From B2-G16 sp964528085 (GTDB taxonomy: Bacteria > Bipolaricaulota > Bipolaricaulia > UBA7950 > UBA9294), in the NCBI GenBank assembly GCA_964528085.1, contig CAZGRE010000041.1, positions 1-12,044 on the forward strand: 12,044 nt of DNA. Reading direction: 5' to 3'. Shown piece by piece: positions 7,281 through 12,044 of this stretch; positions within the stretch are counted from its first letter, which is position 1; each line of letters begins with the position of its first letter. The translations under genes and the position numbers were made by a program. Under the pieces are notes generated by a model, which was given only the letters and a program-made list of their open reading frames with translations, was not told where the DNA came from and did not search any database.

Positions 7281-8051
7281 ATGGAACCCCTCTTAGTCGT
7301 TGAGCATCTGACCAAGATCTACCAGCGCGGTGAGGTCCTCGCCCTAGATGATGTCAGCTTTACCGTAAATCGCGGTGAGTTCCTTGTCCTGATCGGCCTC
7401 TCCGGCTCGGGGAAATCGACGCTTCTTCGCTGTATAAACCGGCTCGTTGAGCCGACGAGCGGGAGGATCATCTTCGATGGGATCGATGTGACGAAGGCGT
7501 CCCCGCGGGAGCTCCGCCTCCTCCGCCGCCGGATGGCGATGATCTTCCAAAACTTCAACCTTGTTAAGCGATCGCTCGTGATCACGAACGTCCTCGCCGG
7601 GCGCCTCGGATACGCAAATCCATGGCTCTCTGCCGTTCAGAAGTTCTCCCGCTCCGACATCGAGATGGCGATGGCGGACCTCGAGCGGGTGGGGATCCCC
7701 GAGCAGGCGTACAAGCGTGCTGACGAGCTCTCCGGCGGACAGCAGCAGCGGGTGGGGATCGCCCGCGCCCTGATGCAGCAGCCGGACCTTTTGATGGCCG
7801 ACGAGCCGGTCTCGGCCCTTGATCCGGCGACGTCGAATTCGGTGATGCAATACATCGAACAGATGAACAGAGAGGACGGGGTGACGGTGATAACGAGCCT
7901 ACATTTCCTCTCCCTCGCCCGTAGATACGGGACGCGGATCCTCGCCCTCAAGGACGGGAAGATCGTATTCGAAGGGCTTCCATCCGAAATCGATGAGGTC
8001 AAGTTTAAGGAGATCTATGGCGAAGATGCCGAAGAAGTCGAGATCCGTTAA
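7281..8051 (+). CDS. PhnC-like ABC transporter ATPase
   Basis: This 256-residue single-domain ATPase would energise the PhnD/PhnE-type importer. Walker A is GLSGSGKST (39-47), the Q-loop Gln is Q90 in MIFQNFNLVKR, the signature is LSGGQQQR (150-157), Walker B is DLLMADEP (169-176), the D-loop is SALD (178-181) and the switch His is H208 in SLHF. The FQNFNLVKRSLVITNVLAGRLG segment and the SLH form of the H-loop are characteristic of PhnC rather than other importer ATPases. GAGGGAG lies six bases before the ATG at 7281. Another ATG at 7276 is out of frame. The gene overlaps the next permease by 35 bases, implying coupled translation. All ATPase motifs look intact. Confidence 0.92.
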   Translation: MEPLLVVEHLTKIYQRGEVLALDDVSFTVNRGEFLVLIGLSGSGKSTLLRCINRLVEPTSGRIIFDGIDVTKASPRELRLLRRRMAMIFQNFNLVKRSLVITNVLAGRLGYANPWLSAVQKFSRSDIEMAMADLERVGIPEQAYKRADELSGGQQQRVGIARALMQQPDLLMADEPVSALDPATSNSVMQYIEQMNREDGVTVITSLHFLSLARRYGTRILALKDGKIVFEGLPSEIDEVKFKEIYGEDAEEVEIR

Positions 8052-9345
8052 GGATCCGCTCTACAGCCCGCGCCGGATCCGGCTGCGCATCCTCGCCCTC
8101 CTCGTCGATTGGATGAGCTGGGGGTACATTGCCTATTGTGTGATGTATCTCCTTAACAACTACTGGTATCATCGTTACGTCAACTACTACGGAACCCTCA
8201 CCCTCCCCGATACGTGGGGTTGGCTGGTCGTCATCCTCGCCACCCTCGAGCTCGCCGCGATAAGCCACGCCTTCGGACACTCGATCGGTATCTCCCTGTT
8301 CGGGCTCCGTCTCCTCGACGTGGAGTACCGTCCACCGACCTTCAAACAGAGATTGACCCGGTTTCTGTGGTGGCAACTCCTCCCGGTGGGAACGATCGTC
8401 GGGTTCGTACTGAAGAGGCAGCCCGGCCTCTTCCACGATACCTATTCAAAGACGAGGATGTATCTGATAGCCGACGTGAAGGACTTCATCCCGGCGACGA
8501 AACCGCGGAAGTGGTACCTAACCCACCGAGGAATAATGATCCTCACCCTAATCGTCGCCACGTTCTGGGTCGGCTGGCTCGTCACCGAGATCGACCTCGG
8601 CGCGTTCTTCGGGAGGATGAACCGATCGGCCTACATCTGGAAGGACCTCGTCACCCCATCGTTTAAGCACTTCATCGTCCCGGAGACGCGGATGACGGTG
8701 ATAAACGCTCAGCCGATCGAACTGACGATCCTCGGCGGGATCATCGAGTCGGTGTTTATGGCGCTGCTTGCAACGGTGATCGGGGCGTTCTTCGCCTTCC
8801 CATTGAGCTTCCTCGGCGCCCGGAACATCATGGGGTTCAGCCCACTCGGATGGACGATCTACGGGGTGACCCGCGGATTCTTCAACGTATTCCGTTCTAT
8901 CGAGTCGATCCTATGGGCGATCATATTCGCAATCTGGGTCGGACACGGCCCGTTCGCCGGGGCGTTGGCGCTCACCATTCACACCATCGCAGCCTTAGGT
9001 AAGCTCTACTCCGAACAGGTGGAGGGGATCGATCCCGGCCCGCTCGAGGCGATCGCCGCGACCGGAGCCCGGCGCTGGCAGGTCATCCGGTTCGGCGTCA
9101 TCCCACAGATCATCCCGTCCTATCTCGCATTCTCCCTCTACCGCTGGGATATCAATGTCAGGATGTCGACGATCATCGCCATCGTCGGTGGAGGAGGGAT
9201 AGGAAGGTTCCTATTCTTCTACAAGAACAGCGTCGGGGTCATCCCCGATTCGTGGAATCAGGTGGGGGCGGTCGTGATCACGATCGTCGCTGTGGTCTGG
9301 TCTCTCGATTATATAAGCGGCCGCGTCCGGGAGAAGATCACTTAG
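8017..9345 (+). CDS. RDD-domain/PhnE-like permease fusion 1
   Basis: This 442-residue membrane protein has two parts. Residues about 20-155 look like an RDD domain: RRIRLRILALLVDW supplies the conserved Arg and first Asp (Asp31), GHSIGISLFGLRLLDVE lies between helices, and PGLFHD gives the second Asp (Asp141). Residues about 170-440 are a PhnE-type permease: SIESILWAIIFAIWVG, SEQVEGIDPGPLEAI, the EAA coupling loop with ATGARRWQVIRFGVIPQ (about 348-364), YRWDINVRMSTIIAIVGGGGIG and VVWSLDYISGRVREK. Ordinary PhnE proteins are about 260-280 residues, so the N-terminal extension is an added domain. I chose ATG 8017, preceded by AAGGAG, over ATG 7993 or 8026. The RDD role is unknown here; reports for stand-alone RDD proteins include cation/proton antiport. 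The gene overlaps phnC and sits three bases before its paralogue. Confidence 0.88.
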   Translation: MAKMPKKSRSVKDPLYSPRRIRLRILALLVDWMSWGYIAYCVMYLLNNYWYHRYVNYYGTLTLPDTWGWLVVILATLELAAISHAFGHSIGISLFGLRLLDVEYRPPTFKQRLTRFLWWQLLPVGTIVGFVLKRQPGLFHDTYSKTRMYLIADVKDFIPATKPRKWYLTHRGIMILTLIVATFWVGWLVTEIDLGAFFGRMNRSAYIWKDLVTPSFKHFIVPETRMTVINAQPIELTILGGIIESVFMALLATVIGAFFAFPLSFLGARNIMGFSPLGWTIYGVTRGFFNVFRSIESILWAIIFAIWVGHGPFAGALALTIHTIAALGKLYSEQVEGIDPGPLEAIAATGARRWQVIRFGVIPQIIPSYLAFSLYRWDINVRMSTIIAIVGGGGIGRFLFFYKNSVGVIPDSWNQVGAVVITIVAVVWSLDYISGRVREKIT

Positions 9346-9348
9346 ACG

Positions 9349-10584
9349 ATGGACGAGAAATACTACGCAGGGTTCATGACGGCTAGGCCCGACTGGATGA
9401 AGGGGATCAAGTTCATCCGGCGGCGGATCCTCGCCTTTCTGACCGATTTCCTGTTCCTCGTCTACACATGGACGATCGCCTCGTTCATCGTCAACATGCT
9501 CGCCTATCAGACGAAATCGTTCGTCATCCTCCCATGGTGGATCATGCTGGTCGCCGCAGTGGAGATAGCAGGGATATGGGAATCATTCGGGATATCGGTA
9601 GGGATGAGGCTCCTCGGACTACAGGTAAGCTCAAGGAGCGAGGGACTCCCTATCCGGCTGGGGAGGAGGCTTCTTCGGTTCCTCCTCTGGAATATCTCCG
9701 CTATTCCCATCTACGGCCTGATATTCGCTACCGATCAAGGTAAGCGCGCCCTTCACGATCGTTTGAGCGGCCTTTCGATCGTCAAGGCCGAGCCGGGCCG
9801 GCGGACGACGAAGCGCCGCTACACCGAGAGCTGGGCCCTTGCCATGGGAGGGATCCTCCTTTCCACGATCGTCGCCGCCGCGCTGTTCACCAAGGTCGAC
9901 ATGCACGCCGTCTTCACCGGTGCGCCGAAGACCGGCCGGATCTGGGCCGCCCTTCTGACGCCGGATTGGTCGGTCTTCCTGAAGGGGTTCCGATATCTTG
10001 TCACAACGATATACACCGCCTGCCTGGCGACGGCGTTCGCCGTCGTCTTCGCCGCCCCGTTAAGCTTCCTCGCCGCCAGGAACCTGACGCACGGGATCAT
10101 CGGCCGGATCGTTTACATGATCGTCCGAGCTACGATGAGCATCATCCGCTCGATCGAGCCGATAATCTGGGGGATCATCTTCATCGTCTGGGTGAGGGTC
10201 GGGGCGTTCCCGGGCGTCCTCGCCCTGTTCGTCCACTCGGTAGCCGACCTGACGAAGCTCTACTCGGAGAGGCTGGAGTCGATCGACCCCGGGCCGGTGG
10301 AAGCGATCAGGGCGACGGGAGCGCGGAAAGCGCATGTCATCCTGTACGGAATCGTCCCCCAGATCATCAATCCGTATCTGTCGTTCACCATCTACCGCTG
10401 GGACATCAACATCCGGATGGCGACGGTGATCGGCCTGATCGGGGTCCCGGTGATCGGGCAGCTCCTCTACCAGTACACGCAGCTATATAAGTTCCACATG
10501 GTCGGGATGATGATGCTATTGATCCTCGCGACCGTCTGGTCGCTCGACTACCTCTCGGCCCGGCTCCGCGCCCGGTTGAAGTGA
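9349..10584 (+). CDS. RDD-domain/PhnE-like permease fusion 2
   Basis: This 411-residue protein is a diverged paralogue of the preceding gene with the same two-part layout. The RDD part (about 20-146) shows RRRILAFLTD with Asp33, GISVGMRLLGLQV, and RALHDRLSGLSIV with Asp137. The permease part shows SFLAARN, SIEPIIWGIIFIVWV, SERLESIDPGPVEAI, the coupling loop ATGARKAHVILYGIVPQ (about 322-338), YRWDINIRMATVIGLIG, and SLDYLSARLRARLK. Where paralogue 1 has GGGGIG, this one has GVPVIG and so lacks the usual glycine run. The two permeases have probably specialised as a heterodimer. The start lies three bases after the upstream stop with only a distant GGGAGAAG, so expression is probably coupled. Its stop faces the stop of a minus-strand gene seven bases away. 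Confidence 0.88.
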   Translation: MDEKYYAGFMTARPDWMKGIKFIRRRILAFLTDFLFLVYTWTIASFIVNMLAYQTKSFVILPWWIMLVAAVEIAGIWESFGISVGMRLLGLQVSSRSEGLPIRLGRRLLRFLLWNISAIPIYGLIFATDQGKRALHDRLSGLSIVKAEPGRRTTKRRYTESWALAMGGILLSTIVAAALFTKVDMHAVFTGAPKTGRIWAALLTPDWSVFLKGFRYLVTTIYTACLATAFAVVFAAPLSFLAARNLTHGIIGRIVYMIVRATMSIIRSIEPIIWGIIFIVWVRVGAFPGVLALFVHSVADLTKLYSERLESIDPGPVEAIRATGARKAHVILYGIVPQIINPYLSFTIYRWDINIRMATVIGLIGVPVIGQLLYQYTQLYKFHMVGMMMLLILATVWSLDYLSARLRARLK

Positions 10585-10591
10585 TCACGGC

Positions 10592-10807
10592 TCATCGGCC
10601 CCGACCGGTGATTCCCTCCAGGTATTCCTTGATCTCCTCAAGCCCATAGGTCGTCTTCATCTGCTTGTAGTCCTCAAGCCAGGCGTCCTTGATCGTATCG
10701 TCGCGGCGGATCTCGACATCGGTAATCCCGAAGGCGTCGAGCATCTTCCGCGCCTCCTCCTCAATCTGGCGATCCTTCACCCGGAAGAGAAACCTCTGTA
10801 TCTTCAT
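10592..10807 (-). CDS. Small hypothetical protein, 71 residues
   Basis: I do not recognise this protein. It is 71 residues, strongly charged and without membrane segments or a signal peptide. The N-terminal part (KIQRFLFRVKD) looks like a beta strand. It is followed by a helix-like EEEARKMLDAFG, a second strand TDVEIRRDD, and a C-terminal helical part ending LEEIKEYLEGITGRGR. This suggests a small alpha/beta fold. An ideal GGAGG stands five bases before ATG 10807, which makes that the start rather than the in-frame TTG at 10819 and argues that the gene is real. It is convergent with the second RDD permease and divergent from the nucleoside phosphorylase. A weak TATACT (10830-10825) lies upstream, and an inverted repeat covers the expected -35 region. 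It could be a small regulator or adaptor, but nothing proves that. Confidence 0.7.
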   Translation of the reverse strand: MKIQRFLFRVKDRQIEEEARKMLDAFGITDVEIRRDDTIKDAWLEDYKQMKTTYGLEEIKEYLEGITGRGR

Positions 10808-10836
10808 CTCCACCTCCAAAAATGAGTATAGCTGCG

Positions 10837-10869
10837 CCGGTTGATCGATGCATCAAATGGATGAACCGG
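10837..10869. repeat. Imperfect inverted repeat in the divergent intergenic region
   Basis: The 13-base arms at 10837-10849 (CCGGTTGATCGAT) and 10857-10869 (ATGGATGAACCGG) are complementary at 11 of 13 positions, separated by seven bases. The element lies between the divergent small gene and the phosphorylase gene. It covers the expected -35 region of the small gene and ends 38 bases before the -35 box of the phosphorylase promoter. This looks like a regulator operator. No regulator gene is in view. Confidence 0.5.
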
Positions 10870-10906
10870 ACTGTAGGAAACCTAAACCTCGAAGGACCAG
10901 CGGCTA

Positions 10907-10935
10907 TTGATCAAAGATAACGCCGGATCTAGAAT
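10907..10935 (+). promoter_or_regulatory. Promoter of the phosphorylase gene, predicted leaderless start
   Basis: TTGATC at 10907-10912 (four of six consensus matches) and TAGAAT at 10930-10935 (five of six) are 17 bases apart. Transcription starting about seven bases after the -10 box would begin at or next to the ATG at 10942. No Shine-Dalgarno is visible before that ATG, which agrees with a leaderless mRNA. Confidence 0.55.
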
Positions 10936-10941
10936 GGCAAC

Positions 10942-12044
10942 ATGAACACGGTGGATATAATCAGGAAGAAGCGCGACGGCGAAGAGCTCAGCCGGGAAGA
11001 GATCGAATACTGGATATCCGGGACGGTGAGCGGCCGGATACCGGAGTATCAAACCTCCGCCCTGTTGATGGCGATCCGGATCCGCGGGATGAACGACCGC
11101 GAGACCGCTGATCTGACCGACGCGATGGCCAACTCAGGAACGAAGTTCGACCCCGGGACGTTCCCCGGGTTCGCCGTCGACAAGCACTCGACCGGAGGGG
11201 TGGGGGACACGACGACCCTCGTGCTGATACCCCTCCTTGCCGCAGCCGGCCTGACGATCGGGAAGCTTTCCGGCCGCGCCCTCGGCCACACCGGGGGGAC
11301 GATCGACAAGCTGGAGTCGATCCCCGGGTTCCGGACCGACCTTTCGAAGGAGGAGTTCCTCGACCTCGTCAGCCGGCACGGGTTCGCCCTCGCCGATCAT
11401 ACCGAGGACATGGTCCCCGCCGATCGGATCCTCTACGAATTGCGCGACGTCACGGCGACCGTCGATTCCCTCCCGCTGATCGTCGCCTCGATAATGTCGA
11501 AGAAGCTCGCCGGAGGGGCGGCCGGGATCGTGATCGACGTCAAGACCGGCTCCGGCGCCTTCCTCCCAGCGCTGGAGGATTCCCGCCGGCTCGCCCGCGC
11601 CCTCGTCTCGATCGGGACGAAGCTCGGCCGGCGGATGGCCGCCCTGATAACCGACATGTCGCAGCCGCTCGGGCTGATGGTCGGAAACGCCCTTGAGGTG
11701 CTGGAAGCGATCGATACGCTGAAGGGGGACGGGCCGGAGGACCTTGCTGCGCTCTGCTGCGAGCTCGGAGCGGAGCTCCTCATGTTCGCCGAAGGGTCGG
11801 GGGACCGGGAGAGGGCGATCGATCGGCTGAACGGGCTCCTGCACGACGGTTCTGCCCTCTCCAAGTTCGAGCGGCTGATCCTGAACCAAGGGGGTAACCC
11901 GGCGGTGATCGAAGATCCCTCCCTCCTCCCCCGCGCCGCCCGTCGCGTAGAGGCGCGCGCATCGACCGGAGGGACGATCGCCAAGCTCGACGCCCTTGCG
12001 ATCGGCCGGGCTGCGAACCTCCTCGGGGCGGGGAGGACGAAGAA
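10942..12044 (+). CDS. Pyrimidine-nucleoside phosphorylase, 3' end beyond window
   Basis: The enzyme splits uridine, thymidine or related nucleosides with phosphate to give the base and (deoxy)ribose-1-phosphate in the cytoplasm. The 367 visible codons of an expected 430 or so remain open to the window edge. Landmarks are the phosphate-binding KHSTGGVGD (81-89), KLSGRALGHTGGT (108-120) with Lys108, Ser110 and Thr120, and LRDVTATVDSLPLI (167-180) followed by IMSKKLAGG. Base-contacting Arg168, Ser183 and Lys187 match the numbering of Geobacillus PyNP. Lys at 108, where thymidine phosphorylases have Met, favours the broad PyNP type; this is inference. The usual KMSGRGLGHTGG reads KLSGRALGHTGG here. 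The ATG lacks a Shine-Dalgarno but has a -10 box six bases upstream. It complements the nucleoside importer at the other end of the window. Confidence 0.92.
   Translation, partial: MNTVDIIRKKRDGEELSREEIEYWISGTVSGRIPEYQTSALLMAIRIRGMNDRETADLTDAMANSGTKFDPGTFPGFAVDKHSTGGVGDTTTLVLIPLLAAAGLTIGKLSGRALGHTGGTIDKLESIPGFRTDLSKEEFLDLVSRHGFALADHTEDMVPADRILYELRDVTATVDSLPLIVASIMSKKLAGGAAGIVIDVKTGSGAFLPALEDSRRLARALVSIGTKLGRRMAALITDMSQPLGLMVGNALEVLEAIDTLKGDGPEDLAALCCELGAELLMFAEGSGDRERAIDRLNGLLHDGSALSKFERLILNQGGNPAVIEDPSLLPRAARRVEARASTGGTIAKLDALAIGRAANLLGAGRTK

Noticed and set aside
10592..10611. Seven-bp stem (with a G-U pair) around CCCCGA at the convergent gene ends, as a terminator
   Set aside because: The stem is short, overlaps the small gene's coding end and has no U-run; it is too weak to call.
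10825..10853. Promoter for the small minus-strand gene (TATACT with a -35 near 10848-10853)
   Set aside because: The -10 box is fair but no acceptable -35 is found at 16-18 bases, and the start would leave only about 11 bases of leader.
1..12044. tRNA, rRNA, CRISPR arrays, transposases or insertion-sequence ends
   Set aside because: Looked for across the window; no repeat-spacer pattern, cloverleaf or transposase-like protein is visible.

Overview
The window is high-GC and densely coded. Nearly all genes lie on the plus strand, and many start and stop codons overlap (ATGA or TTGA junctions). It looks like a bacterial scaffold, probably from an uncultivated anaerobe, because it contains a run of exactly 100 N. 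The SahH-type protein resembles the short Thermotoga/archaeal form. High GC together with Thermotoga-like proteins would fit a lineage such as Bipolaricaulota (OP1/Acetothermia), but that placement is a guess from gene style and nothing here proves it.

Region 1 (31-6092) reads as one operon. It starts with the ATPase and two permeases of a BmpA-dependent nucleoside ABC importer; the binding protein is not in view and may lie upstream of the window. A methylthioribose-1-phosphate isomerase (mtnA) follows, interrupted by the assembly gap at 4444-4543. Beyond the gap is the C-terminal part of a class II aldolase/adducin protein, then an S-adenosylhomocysteine hydrolase. Together they suggest nucleoside import plus recovery of SAM by-products. 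SahH would handle SAH. MtnA and the aldolase would handle methylthioribose-1-P or 5-deoxyribose-1-P, as in the oxygen-independent DHAP shunt. No nucleoside phosphorylase, nucleosidase or sugar kinase that would feed MtnA is visible, though one could sit in the gap or outside the window.

Region 2 (6085-10584) is a second operon with a good sigma70-type promoter whose -35 box overlaps the sahH stop. It encodes a complete phosphonate-family ABC importer: a secreted PhnD-like binding protein, a 14-bp perfect stem-loop, a PhnC-like ATPase, and two tandem PhnE-like permeases. Each permease carries an RDD membrane domain fused in front of the ABC permease domain. This doubled RDD-PhnE architecture is the most unusual thing in the window. 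No phosphonate-degrading gene is nearby, so the substrate is unknown.

Region 3 (10592-12044) holds a 71-residue orphan gene on the minus strand, convergent with the second permease. A 134-bp divergent intergenic region follows, with a near-perfect inverted repeat and a promoter whose -10 box sits only six bases before the next start codon (predicted leaderless). The last gene is a pyrimidine-nucleoside phosphorylase that runs off the end. Nucleoside salvage therefore frames both sides of the RDD transporter.
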